From positions 62,001-126,000 of the forward strand of contig JBBRVG010000001.1 of the NCBI GenBank assembly GCA_038247115.1: a stretch of DNA of 64,000 nt, written 5' to 3'. The position numbers were made by a program, and so were the translations under genes. Under the pieces are notes generated by a model. The model had not been told where the DNA came from. It was given only the letters and a program-made list of their open reading frames with translations, and did not search any database. This document shows, piece after piece, positions 53,023 through 62,021 of this stretch. The stretch's first letter is position 1, and every line of letters begins with the position of its first letter. This stretch comes from Pseudaeromonas sp038247115. Lineage in GTDB: Bacteria; Pseudomonadota; Gammaproteobacteria; Enterobacterales; Aeromonadaceae.

Positions 53023-55008
53023 TCAGGCGGCAACCACCTCATCGCTCTTGTCCAGAGGTAAACGGATCTGGAAGCGGGCCCCTTCGCCTACTTCGCTGTC
53101 ACAGCTGATACGGCCTTTCATCAGTTGCACCACCAGATTGTAAACAATGTGCGTACCCAGGCCGCTACCGCCCTGGCCCCGTTTGGAGGTGACGAAGGGG
53201 TCAAAGATGCGGGGCAGTATCTTGGGGTCTATGCCGCGGCCATTGTCGCGATAGTCAATCAGCAACTCGTGGTCATGCTGGTCGATATGGATTTCAATCT
53301 TCTTCGGTTTGTCCCAATCGTCGAAACCATGGTGGATGGAGTTGAGGATCAGATTGGAATAAATCTGGGCAAAGGAGCCGGGATAAGAGTTCACCGTCAA
53401 CTTGGGATCGCAGTGAATGTCCACTTCGGTCTGGCTCTTCTTCAATTTGTGGCCCAGCGACATCACCACTTGATGCAGGTTATCGGCGACATTGAACTGG
53501 TAGTGCGCTTGCGAGGATTGATCTACAGCTACCTGTTTGAAGCTTGAAATCAGCTCCGAGGCCCGCCGCAAGTTGTTTTGCAGCAGCATGGTGGACTCGT
53601 CCAGGGTGTGGATCAGTTCGGTCAGGTAGCTGCGGGAGAGCTGCTTCTCCTCGATCTTGCTTTGGAAGTCCTTGATCTTTTCCTGCAGGAAGGAGGCGGC
53701 AGTGACGCTGATCCCGACCGGAGTGTTGATCTCGTGGGCTACCCCGGCAACCAGGGAACCGAGGGAGGCCATTTTCTCCGATTCAACCAGGGTCTGCTGG
53801 GCCACTTTCAGGTTGTCATAGGCCTTGGCCAGCTGTTCATTGCTCTCTTTGAGACTGCGGGTCCGATTATCGACCTTGGCTTCCAGCTCCTCGTTGAGGC
53901 GAATAATCTCCCGCTCGACCCGTTTGAGCGGAGTAATGTCGTAACCGAAGGCGATGCGGTATTTCAGATCTGCCCCCTCATAGAAGGGGACGAAGCTCCA
54001 CTGCAGGATCAACTCTTCGCCTTGCTGATCCAGGGTGGTGACCTCGCGGTTTTCCAGAACCCCCGCCTGCTCCAGCTCCTTGGTCAGCAGTTCGCGTTCA
54101 TCCACCGAGACGAAACGCTCCGGCCAGGGCAGGCCCAGCATCTCCTGCTGGACATAACCGGTGAGCAGCACAGCCGCCGGATTGACGGTGACGATGCGCA
54201 ATTGGGTATCCAGACAGCAGATTACCAGATTGGACGAATTGATCAGCGTGGTGGAGAAGTCCCGCTCCTGTTGCAGTTTCTCGGTCATCAACTGCCGGGA
54301 GGCGAACTCTTCGGCCAGCGAGATCCGCATGCGGTTGATACTGTTGACCAGTAAATCCAGTTCATCGAGTTTTTTCAGGTCACGGGACCGGTTGTCCAGC
54401 TCTAGTGGTGTTTCCAGATGGCCGAGGGAGAAGTTTTCGGTATAGCTGGCGATGCGATTGAGATGGCGGATGACCTTGTAGTAAAAAATCAGCAAGATAC
54501 AAAACGACACCACCAGCGTCTTGATGGTCTGGGTGATCAGGATGATCACCGATTTTTCCAGCAAGCGGTGGTAGATCATCTCCAGTGAGGAGGCGACAAA
54601 CAACTTGCCGACCTTCTCGCCCTGATAGACGAGATCAAATTCCCGGGAAATATCGTAACTGGGTAACTCCTTGCCCAGGGACTGCAAGCGGACCTGGCTG
54701 TCGCCCATCGCCTCCTTGACCTCGACAAACTGCATGGCTGGCAGATTCATGATGCCTTCAAGCTGCACCTGGATCTGCTCTTCATCCAGATTCCATAGGC
54801 TGGAGGCTATGGGCTGCAGAAACGAGGCCTCGATCTGGTTGAGACTGCTCTCGACCATGCCGCGATCCTGACGGTAGTCCCAGAACAGCTGCAACATGGT
54901 GATGAGGACTGCAAGCAGGGTACTGCAGGCCAGGATGTAGGAGAGCAGCCGGAAGGAGAGGCTGTGTCGGGCCGAGGCCTTGAGGGCTTTCGAGAGTGAA
55001 CTGGACAT
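53023..55008 (-). CDS. Orphan membrane sensor histidine kinase with PAS domain
   Basis: 661 residues: membrane helix about 20-42, periplasmic sensor about 43-155, second helix about 160-180, HAMP-like segment, PAS domain (about 260-370, LDTQLRIVTVNPAAVLLTGY), coiled coil (about 375-410), phosphorylated H425 in GVAHEINTPVG, and an ATPase domain with NLILNSIHHG, DNGRGIDP and GGSGLGTHIV. The GVAHEINTP box and coiled coil place it with HisKA kinases of the ArcB/DctB-like broad group. No response regulator is encoded beside it, and signal and partner are unknown. Confidence 0.9.
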   Translation of the reverse strand: MSSSLSKALKASARHSLSFRLLSYILACSTLLAVLITMLQLFWDYRQDRGMVESSLNQIEASFLQPIASSLWNLDEEQIQVQLEGIMNLPAMQFVEVKEAMGDSQVRLQSLGKELPSYDISREFDLVYQGEKVGKLFVASSLEMIYHRLLEKSVIILITQTIKTLVVSFCILLIFYYKVIRHLNRIASYTENFSLGHLETPLELDNRSRDLKKLDELDLLVNSINRMRISLAEEFASRQLMTEKLQQERDFSTTLINSSNLVICCLDTQLRIVTVNPAAVLLTGYVQQEMLGLPWPERFVSVDERELLTKELEQAGVLENREVTTLDQQGEELILQWSFVPFYEGADLKYRIAFGYDITPLKRVEREIIRLNEELEAKVDNRTRSLKESNEQLAKAYDNLKVAQQTLVESEKMASLGSLVAGVAHEINTPVGISVTAASFLQEKIKDFQSKIEEKQLSRSYLTELIHTLDESTMLLQNNLRRASELISSFKQVAVDQSSQAHYQFNVADNLHQVVMSLGHKLKKSQTEVDIHCDPKLTVNSYPGSFAQIYSNLILNSIHHGFDDWDKPKKIEIHIDQHDHELLIDYRDNGRGIDPKILPRIFDPFVTSKRGQGGSGLGTHIVYNLVVQLMKGRISCDSEVGEGARFQIRLPLDKSDEVVAA

Positions 55009-55090
55009 GGCGTTCCTGTCTTCGAATGAATGCTGACCAAGCGATATACAGAGTTTATAACCGCTTGGGCCAGTAACAAGTCAAGGGATG

Positions 55091-55118
55091 CTTGATAATT
55101 GGTGACACTGCCTACATC
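55091..55118 (+). promoter_or_regulatory. Possible sigma-32 promoter of prlC
   Basis: CTTGATA (55091-55097), 13-bp spacer, CCTACATC (55111-55118); compare CTTGAAA-N13-CCCCATNT. PrlC is a heat-shock gene in E. coli. About 60 bp before the start codon. Confidence 0.4.
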
Positions 55119-55181
55119 TTAGTGATCCATAAGGTTTTATCCGTGAGGTGTATCTCTTGCGGGCTAAGGAGTTGTAGCACT

Positions 55182-57221
55182 ATGTCGAATCCCCTGTTGT
55201 CCATGGAAGGGCTGCCTTCGTTCAGCCAGATCAAACCCGGGCATGTCAAACCGGCCATCGAACAGGCGATTGCCGATTGTAAGGCGCGTATCGCCGAAGT
55301 GCTCAAACAGCAAGAACCCCAGACCTGGGATAGTCTGGTCGCCCCTCTCGAAGAGGTGGACGATCGACTGGGGCGTATCTGGTCACCGGTGTCGCACCTG
55401 AATTCTGTGCTCAACTCTGCCGAGTTGCGCGAGGCCCACGATGGCTGTCTGCCTTTGCTTTCCGAATACCAGACCTTCGTCGGTCAACACGAAGGGCTGT
55501 ATCAGGCCTTTCAGCAATTGGCGGCCAGTGATGAATACCCACGGTTGAGCGAGCCTCAGCGTAAGCAGATCGAAAATACCCTGCGCGACTTCCGCCTCTC
55601 CGGCATTGGTCTGCCCAAAGAGCAGCAGCAGCGCTATGGCCAAATTGTGGCCCGGCTCTCCGAGCTGGCCTCCAATTTCAGTAATCAGGTGATGGATGCC
55701 ACCCTGGGCTGGCAACGTCAGGTGCTGGATGAGGCCGAGCTGGCCGGACTGCCGGAATCCGCCCGCGCCGCCGCCAAACAGGCCGCGACCAGTCGCGAGC
55801 TGGAAGGTTGGCTGTTTACTCTGGACATCCCCTCCTATCTGCCGGTGATGATGTATAGCGAGAACCGGGCACTGCGCGAGGAGCTGTATACCGCCTTCGC
55901 CACCCGCGCCTCCGACCAGGGGCCGAATGCCGGCAAATGGGATAACTCGCCCTTGATGGATGAAATCGTGGCCTTGCGCCATGAACTGGCGCAACTGCTG
56001 GGTTTTGCCACCTATGCCGATTACTCGCTGGCGACCAAGATGGCCGAGCGTCCGCAGCAGGTGCTGGGCTTCCTGAATGACCTGGCCGAACGTTCCCGGC
56101 CCCAGGCACAACGGGAGCTGGCCGAGTTGCGGCAGTTTGCTGCCGAGCAGTTTGGTGTCACCGAGTTGGCGGCCTGGGATCTCTCCTTCTATGCCGAGAA
56201 GCTCAAACAACATCGTTACGCCATCTCCGACGAGGTGTTACGGCCCTACTTCCCGGCTCCGCGGGTCATCTCCGGACTGTTCGAGACAGTACGCCGCCTG
56301 TTCGGTTTGCGCATCCAGCCGCGTTTGGCGGTGGAGACCTGGCACCCGGATGTGAATTTTTACGACATCTACGACCGCGATGGCGAACTGCGCGGTAGCT
56401 TCTATCTGGACCTGTATGCGCGCCCGCACAAGCGTGGCGGTGCCTGGATGGATGATTGCCTCGGCCGTCGCTTCCGTCAGGATGGCTCCCTGCAGCGGCC
56501 GGTGGCCTATCTGACCTGCAACTTCAATGGTCCTGTGGGTGACCAACCGGCACTGTTTACCCACGACGAAGTGGTGACCCTGTTCCACGAATTTGGTCAC
56601 GGCATCCACCATATGCTGACCCAGATCGATGTGGCTGGGGTGGCGGGCATTCACGGCGTGCCTTGGGATGCGGTCGAGTTGCCGAGCCAGTTTATGGAAA
56701 ACTGGTGCTGGGAGCCCGAGGCGCTGGCCTTCCTCTCCGGTCACTACCAAACCGGCGAACCGCTGCCCCAGGCCGAGCTGGATCAGCTGCTGGCGGCCAA
56801 GAATTTCCAGTCGGCGATGCAGATGCTGCGTCAGCTGGAGTTCTCGCTGTTCGATTTCCGCCTGCATCACGAGTTTGACCCGGCCCAGGGCGCCCAGGTA
56901 CAGGCGGTGCTGGATGATGTGCGCAAGCTGTCGGTGTTCCCGGCGCCCGCCTTCAACCGCTTCCAGCACAGCTTCTCGCACATCTTTGCCGGTGGTTATG
57001 CGGCCGGTTACTACAGCTACAAGTGGGCGGAGGTGCTATCGGCAGATGCCTTCTCGCGCTTCGAGGAGGAGGGGATCTTCAACGCCAAGACAGGCGCGGA
57101 CTTCCTGCATCAGGTGCTGGAGATGGGGGGCTCCCGTTCACCCATGGCATTGTTCCGGGCCTTCCGTGGTCGTGAGCCGACCATAGACGCCCTGCTGCGC
57201 CACAGCGGCATCACCGGCTAA
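55182..57221 (+). CDS. prlC: Oligopeptidase A (PrlC)
   Basis: 679 residues from the ATG at 55182, one residue shorter than the E. coli protein, and beginning with the same MxNPLL. Zinc metallopeptidase (M3): HEFGH in TLFHEFGHGIHHML gives two ligands and the catalytic glutamate, the third ligand is in ENWCWEPEAL. Degrades signal peptides and small peptides in the cytosol. An in-frame ATG at 55092 lies in the promoter region. The E. coli partner gene rsmJ is not downstream. Confidence 0.97.
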   Translation: MSNPLLSMEGLPSFSQIKPGHVKPAIEQAIADCKARIAEVLKQQEPQTWDSLVAPLEEVDDRLGRIWSPVSHLNSVLNSAELREAHDGCLPLLSEYQTFVGQHEGLYQAFQQLAASDEYPRLSEPQRKQIENTLRDFRLSGIGLPKEQQQRYGQIVARLSELASNFSNQVMDATLGWQRQVLDEAELAGLPESARAAAKQAATSRELEGWLFTLDIPSYLPVMMYSENRALREELYTAFATRASDQGPNAGKWDNSPLMDEIVALRHELAQLLGFATYADYSLATKMAERPQQVLGFLNDLAERSRPQAQRELAELRQFAAEQFGVTELAAWDLSFYAEKLKQHRYAISDEVLRPYFPAPRVISGLFETVRRLFGLRIQPRLAVETWHPDVNFYDIYDRDGELRGSFYLDLYARPHKRGGAWMDDCLGRRFRQDGSLQRPVAYLTCNFNGPVGDQPALFTHDEVVTLFHEFGHGIHHMLTQIDVAGVAGIHGVPWDAVELPSQFMENWCWEPEALAFLSGHYQTGEPLPQAELDQLLAAKNFQSAMQMLRQLEFSLFDFRLHHEFDPAQGAQVQAVLDDVRKLSVFPAPAFNRFQHSFSHIFAGGYAAGYYSYKWAEVLSADAFSRFEEEGIFNAKTGADFLHQVLEMGGSRSPMALFRAFRGREPTIDALLRHSGITG

Positions 57222-57241
57222 AACTTGACCTGATGTCAGCC

Positions 57242-57270
57242 AAAACCCGGCCATTTGCGCCGGGTTTTTT
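57242..57270. terminator. Bidirectional terminator between prlC and the MFS gene
   Basis: Stem AACCCGGC/GCCGGGTT with 7-nt loop and T6; shared by the two convergent genes, though the minus-strand U-tract is short. Confidence 0.85.
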
Positions 57271-57290
57271 ATTGTGGTGTGTCGCCGGGT

Positions 57291-58568
57291 CTAGGCCTGT
57301 TGGCGCCGGATCCATTCATCGGAGGCCGGGATCGCGTGATGCCCGAGTTGCACCAGCAAGGCCAGCAAGAGCGCGCCGATGAACAGGATGCAGCCGAGCT
57401 CGGGCAGGGTATTGACCCCGGCATGGAGCAACAGGGCGCTGCCTAAGGAGGCGGTCAGCATCTGGCCGGCACCGGCCAGTGCGGTAGCGGTCCCGGCCTT
57501 GCGCCGGAAGGGCTCGAGCAGACAAGAGAGCGCATTAGGAAAGGCCATGCCGGTGGCAAAGGTAAACAGGGCTTGGCTCGCCATGACGCTCCAGGGGGTG
57601 GCGGGTAGGGCGCACATGGCGACACCAGCCAGCCCTTGCAGCAGGGCCGCTTGCCAAAGCACCTGCTCCTGACTCAGGTGCTGGCGCAGGCGATTGGCCA
57701 GGGCGCCACCCAGCATCAGGGCGGCGGCGGGTAACAGGGTCCAGTAGCCGTAGGTCTCGCTATCGACCCCCAGTTGCCGCTGCATGATGAAGGGGATGAG
57801 GGAGAGGCAGAGGATCCCCACACCATACTGGATCCAGACAATCCCCGAGTAGCAGCAAAAATGGCTGTTGGCCAACAACTGCCGGTACTGGCGCAGTATG
57901 TCCCGGGGGCTCGGGCCCTGCGCCACGGCGATATGGGTCTCGGCAAAGCGCCAGCCGACCAACAAGACCAGCAGCACCAGATAACCGGCCATGGCAATAA
58001 ACAGGCTCAGCCAGCCGCAACGCTCGGTCAGCAAGCCTCCGGCCAGAGGGGCCAGGGTCGGAAACAGCGCCATCATGGTGCCGAAGTGAGACATCACCTG
58101 ACGCAGACGCGCTCCTTCGAACTGATCCCGCAGACTGACCCGGGCTATGACGGAGGCACCACCGGCCCCGATCCCTTGCAGCAGGCGTCCGGTCAGAATG
58201 GCCGCTAAGGAGTCATGGCCTATGAGGCAGATCAGCACTCCGGCCAGCGCCAGCAAGAGCCCGGAGAGCAGCACAGGACGGCGGCCATAGCGGTCGGAGA
58301 GTGGGCCATAGAGCAGTTGGCTGGGACCAAAACCCAACAGGAAGGCCGACAGCAACCACTGGACCTCCTGACCGGAGACGGCGAGGGATTCGCCCATCAC
58401 GGGTAATGCGGGCAGTATCAATCCGACTCCGGATTGACCGACGGCGATCAGCAGGCAGGAGAAGGCAACCGGAGTCCATCCCAAGCGGGAATGGACAGCC
58501 GGGGAAGGCTGTTGAGGGTTCATAGTGGACTCGGCACTGGCTACAGAAATAATCTTGGCTGGGCTCAT
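57291..58568 (-). CDS. Bcr/CflA-family multidrug efflux transporter
   Basis: 425 residues (410 if the second ATG at 58523 is used), twelve membrane helices. MFS signature GPLSDRYGRRPVLLSG between helices 2 and 3 and the family stretch RLLQGIGAGGASVIARVSLRDQFEG in helix 4-5 identify the DHA1 Bcr/CflA group, proton-driven drug exporters. Divergent from a LysR regulator, the usual arrangement for regulated efflux. Confidence 0.9.
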   Translation of the reverse strand: MSPAKIISVASAESTMNPQQPSPAVHSRLGWTPVAFSCLLIAVGQSGVGLILPALPVMGESLAVSGQEVQWLLSAFLLGFGPSQLLYGPLSDRYGRRPVLLSGLLLALAGVLICLIGHDSLAAILTGRLLQGIGAGGASVIARVSLRDQFEGARLRQVMSHFGTMMALFPTLAPLAGGLLTERCGWLSLFIAMAGYLVLLVLLVGWRFAETHIAVAQGPSPRDILRQYRQLLANSHFCCYSGIVWIQYGVGILCLSLIPFIMQRQLGVDSETYGYWTLLPAAALMLGGALANRLRQHLSQEQVLWQAALLQGLAGVAMCALPATPWSVMASQALFTFATGMAFPNALSCLLEPFRRKAGTATALAGAGQMLTASLGSALLLHAGVNTLPELGCILFIGALLLALLVQLGHHAIPASDEWIRRQQA

Positions 58569-58881
58569 TTTTTAGCGGATCCAACGGGTATCTGGCCCAC
58601 TCTCCCGTTGATGTGGCGATTATTGAGCTCGAATGCAGACCTGTCTAACGAGTAATTTGCATGGCCTGTGATAGAAGATTTCGTTCACCCCCTGTGGTCG
58701 CGCTTATTCGCTGCCGCGGGACATGCGCGGGTTCAGGTGGCCGCCATCTCAAGAGTTGGCCCGTAACCTGCACGTTGCTGCAGATGCACGGCGCGGTCGC
58801 CCTGATCGCGCCAACCCCATGTATTCATCCTGATGAGGCGCCATCTGCGGTGACAGGCGCTCGGGTTGTTTGGAGATCGAT
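58569..58881. other. Divergent region between MFS transporter and LysR gene
   Basis: 313 bp without a gene. It should hold both promoters and the LysR operator; I cannot pick out a convincing T-N11-A site or promoter. Confidence 0.5.
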
Positions 58882-59844
58882 ATGCAGGTTCGAGTGCTGG
58901 AGACCTTTCTGTGGGTTGCCAGATTGAAGAGTTTTCGCCTGGCCGCCGAGCGGCTGTTTCTGACCCAGGCGACGGTATCGCACCGGATTGCGGTATTGGA
59001 AGAGGAGTTGGGGGTTCGGCTGTTTGTGCGCGACAGCAAGGGGGTGACGCTGACCCCGGATGGCGAGCTGGTCCGGGAGCATGCCGAACGCCTGGTCAGT
59101 CAGAGTCACGCACTCCAGCAAGCGGTTGGTGCGGCGCGCCAGGGCAAGGGCAAGATCCGCATCGGCGTGATAGATTCTGTGGTCTACACCTGGCTGACGG
59201 CGCTGGTGGCCGCTATCTCCGCCCGTTTCCCCCATCTGGAGCTGGAGTTGACCTCGGACAGTGCCCGCAGCCTCAGCCACCAGTTGCAAAAAGGGTATCT
59301 GGATATCGTCTTCCAGACCGATCTGCTGCGGCTGGATGCGGTGGAGAACCTGGAGCTGGCGCGCTATCCCATCGGCTGGATTGTGGCCAGCGCATCACCA
59401 CTGAACCGCGATTATGGCTCGCTCGCCGAGTTGGCCCAGGAGCGGCTGATCACCTTCGGTGCCCACTCGCGTCCCCATCAGGATATTCTCAGCCTGCTGC
59501 ATCTCAATGGCATAGTGGCGCCGCGGGTGAACTGTGTGAACTCCTTTGCGGCCATGGGGCGACTGATCGAGGATGGTTTCGGGGTCGGGGCTATCCCGCC
59601 AGTCCTGGTCCGCGAGCAGCTGCAGCAGGGCAAACTCACCTTGTTGCAGGTCGGCGATGGCTCCCACCATGGGCTCTCCAGCCTGTCGCTGGTGGCTTCC
59701 TGGCGTCTGGGCTCCGGCCTGGAGTTCTGTCAGGAGATAGTGGCGCTGGCCAGCCAGATTGTGCAGGAGTTCGCGTTGCAGGTTGGGGATAGCTTTGTGG
59801 CGCCCGTGCTGCACCCGCCGCTTTGCGCTGTGGGTGAGAAATAA
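58882..59844 (+). CDS. LysR-family transcriptional regulator
   Basis: 320 residues from the ATG at 58882 (GGAG 6 nt upstream; a TTG at 58870 is in frame). Winged helix-turn-helix LKSFRLAAERLFLTQATVSHRIAVLEEELGVRLF at 15-48, then the two-lobed effector domain. Could control the divergent drug exporter or the arginine transporter downstream, whose start is 650 bp away. Effector unknown. Confidence 0.9.
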   Translation: MQVRVLETFLWVARLKSFRLAAERLFLTQATVSHRIAVLEEELGVRLFVRDSKGVTLTPDGELVREHAERLVSQSHALQQAVGAARQGKGKIRIGVIDSVVYTWLTALVAAISARFPHLELELTSDSARSLSHQLQKGYLDIVFQTDLLRLDAVENLELARYPIGWIVASASPLNRDYGSLAELAQERLITFGAHSRPHQDILSLLHLNGIVAPRVNCVNSFAAMGRLIEDGFGVGAIPPVLVREQLQQGKLTLLQVGDGSHHGLSSLSLVASWRLGSGLEFCQEIVALASQIVQEFALQVGDSFVAPVLHPPLCAVGEK

Positions 59845-59897
59845 CCATCCTGAGTCCGATTATTCCGGCAGAAAGTCAGTCGCAACTGAAGTGTGTG

Positions 59898-59939
59898 CCG
59901 GAATATATATTCACTCTGTCGCCTATCTATATTTTCCGG
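59898..59939. repeat. Imperfect inverted repeat after the LysR gene
   Basis: Arms CCGGAATATATA and TATATTTTCCGG, 11 of 12 complementary, loop 18 nt. Lies 54 bp past the LysR stop; no T-tract, so not a normal terminator. Confidence 0.6.
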
Positions 59940-60425
59940 TCGCAAATCCGGTTTATTTCTAAATATATTTCTATTGAGTCCTGGCTAATCCCATTTAATT
60001 TCACCGCTATAGTTCCGTCCATGCAATATCCTGGGACTGAGGGGTGACCCCAGTGAATAGGGAGATAGTATCGGGCTGCGCGAGCGCAATGACGCATTTT
60101 AAAATCTAGGGTGGATTCCGCCTTGCCCCGATAAAGAGTGCATCATTCGCGGCTTAATGCGATTTATTATGCGGCTTGTGATTACTTTTGCAGCAAGAGC
60201 TGCTGGTGGCCTGATGCGCGGTTTGCACTGTTATGGGGTTCTCTCTTGGCCATAGGTTGGGCGCTCTGCCGCATTTCGGGGAATAGCCTGGTGGGCCGAT
60301 TTAAATCTTTTGTGGGCCTAATCTGAATGGGCGGAGGAATATTCAGCGGATTAATGAGTTTATATTCACCCTGCATCCAATAGTTATTCAAAGGATATTT
60401 ATTGCCCAGTCCGGATAAATAGCCC

Positions 60426-60445
60426 ATGTATGCCATGGCATACAT
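60426..60445. promoter_or_regulatory. Perfect 20-bp palindrome upstream of aotJ-like gene
   Basis: ATGTATGCCATGGCATACAT is identical to its reverse complement. It ends 55 bp before the start codon, a place where a repressor or activator would act. Confidence 0.6.
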
Positions 60446-60500
60446 CCTGCTCTATTCCCTGATGTGGATCCTTTATTCAATCAAGTCAGGGAAAATAAAC

Positions 60501-61280
60501 ATGCGTACTCTGTTAAAGACTCTTTGCCTGCTGTCGGCTGCCGTGAGCGGAACTCTGTTGGCTGCCGAACCTCTGGAACTTCGCCTCGGGGTCGAGCCCG
60601 GTTATGCCCCCTTCGAGATGAAGACTCCCGATGGTGCGCTGGCTGGTTTTGATATCGATCTGGGCACAGAGCTGTGTCAACGGATCCAGGCCAAGTGCCG
60701 CTGGGTGGAGAGTGACTTCGACGGTCTGATCCCCGCTCTCAAGGCCAAGAAGATTGATGCCATCCTCTCCTCCATGTCCATTACCGAGCAACGGCAAAAA
60801 GAGATCGACTTTACTGACAAGCTGTACGGAACCCCGGCCCGCCTGATTGCGGCCAAGGGCGCAACTCTGGCGCCGGAAGCGGCAGCCTTGCAAGGCAAGC
60901 GCGTCGGTGTGTACCAGGGCACGACCGCAGAAACCTATGCCAAGGCGTTATGGCAGCCGAAGGGCGTCGAGGTAGTGGTCTACCAGAGCCAGGATCTGGT
61001 CTATGCCGATCTGGCCTCCGGTCGTCTGGATGCCGCCTTCCAGGATGCAGTTGCCGCCAATGAAGGTTTCCTCAAGCAGCCCCAGGGCGCTGAATTTGCC
61101 TTCAGCGGCCCGGAAGTCGCGGATGCCAAGTACTTCGGCGTCGGAGCCGGGATTGGTCTGAACAAGGGTCAGGATGAGCTGAAAGCCAAGCTGAATCAGG
61201 CACTGGCCGCCATGCTCAAGGATGGCAGCTACCAAAAGATTGCCAGCAAGTACTTCGACTTCGATATCTACGGTAAATGA
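60501..61280 (+). CDS. aotJ: Arginine/ornithine-type periplasmic binding protein (AotJ/HisJ-like)
   Basis: 259 residues from the ATG at 60501. Signal peptide cleaved near LLAA-EPLE (residue 22). Family-3 solute-binding protein: RLGVEPGYAPFEMKTPDG, GFDIDLGTELC, DFDGLIPALKAKKIDAILSSMSIT and the ending KYFDFDIYGK, which is nearly the C terminus of Pseudomonas AotJ. One cysteine pair (about 64 and 71) as in HisJ. Binds basic amino acids; arginine or ornithine is inferred from family and context. Confidence 0.9.
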   Translation: MRTLLKTLCLLSAAVSGTLLAAEPLELRLGVEPGYAPFEMKTPDGALAGFDIDLGTELCQRIQAKCRWVESDFDGLIPALKAKKIDAILSSMSITEQRQKEIDFTDKLYGTPARLIAAKGATLAPEAAALQGKRVGVYQGTTAETYAKALWQPKGVEVVVYQSQDLVYADLASGRLDAAFQDAVAANEGFLKQPQGAEFAFSGPEVADAKYFGVGAGIGLNKGQDELKAKLNQALAAMLKDGSYQKIASKYFDFDIYGK

Positions 61281-61334
61281 GAGTAACGGGCGGGCCTCTG
61301 GTCCGCCCGGGATCCGGCGCAAAGGGAAGTCGTT

Positions 61335-62021
61335 ATGCTGTATGGATATGAAAAGGTGGTGTGGCAGGGCGCCCTGGTGACCCTGCAGCTGGCCTTGTTG
61401 GCGGTGATGGTCTCGGTGCTGCTGGGGCTGCTGGGCGCGAGCGCCAAGATGTCCGGACGGCGCAGCTTGGTGGCGTTGGCCCAAGTCTATACCACGCTGG
61501 TGCGGGGGATCCCCGACCTGGTGCTGATGCTGTTGATCTTCTTTGGTCTGCAGATCGCCGTGAACCAGCTCACCGAGTGGCTGGGCGTGAGCCAGCTGGA
61601 TATAGATCCCTTTGTCGCGGGTGTCCTGACCATAGGTTTTATCTACGGCGCCTATTTTGCCGAGACCTTCCGCGGTGCCTTTATGGCCATCCCCAAGGGG
61701 CAGGCTGAAGCGGGGCTGGCTTATGGATTCAGCGCCTGGCAGATTTTCCATATCATCACTTTTCCGCAAATGATGCGCTTTGCCCTGCCGGGCATAGCCA
61801 ATAACTGGTTGGTGACCCTCAAGGCAACGGCCCTGGTCTCGATTATCGGCCTCGCCGATGTGGTCAAGGCGACCCAGAACGCCGGTAAGGGCACCTTTCA
61901 CTTTTTCCTGTTTACCCTGGTGGCGGCCGCCATCTACCTGTTGTTTACCACCCTCTCCAACCTGGTGTTTTACTGGCTCGCCCGCCGTTATGGCGCCGGT
62001 GTGCGGGAGGCGCAGTTATGA
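61335..62021 (+). CDS. aotQ: Basic amino acid ABC transporter permease (AotQ/HisQ-like)
   Basis: 228 residues, five membrane helices. The cytoplasmic EAA loop is present as GQAEAGLAYGFSAWQIFHIITFPQ. Forms the membrane pore with the next gene product, which it overlaps by ATGA. Confidence 0.92.
   Translation: MLYGYEKVVWQGALVTLQLALLAVMVSVLLGLLGASAKMSGRRSLVALAQVYTTLVRGIPDLVLMLLIFFGLQIAVNQLTEWLGVSQLDIDPFVAGVLTIGFIYGAYFAETFRGAFMAIPKGQAEAGLAYGFSAWQIFHIITFPQMMRFALPGIANNWLVTLKATALVSIIGLADVVKATQNAGKGTFHFFLFTLVAAAIYLLFTTLSNLVFYWLARRYGAGVREAQL

Larger units (their letters stand above)
59845..60500. other. Long AT-rich region upstream of the arginine transporter
   Basis: 656 bp with no gene I can support. 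It contains a large imperfect inverted repeat (59898-59939), several ATTCA motifs, three of them at 22-23 bp intervals (60341, 60364, 60386), and a perfect 20-bp palindrome (60426-60445). Confidence 0.6.

Noticed and set aside
60138..60326. Possible 62-residue small protein upstream of the arginine transporter
   Set aside because: No ribosome site, no recognisable family, and overlapping frames on the other strand are just as good.
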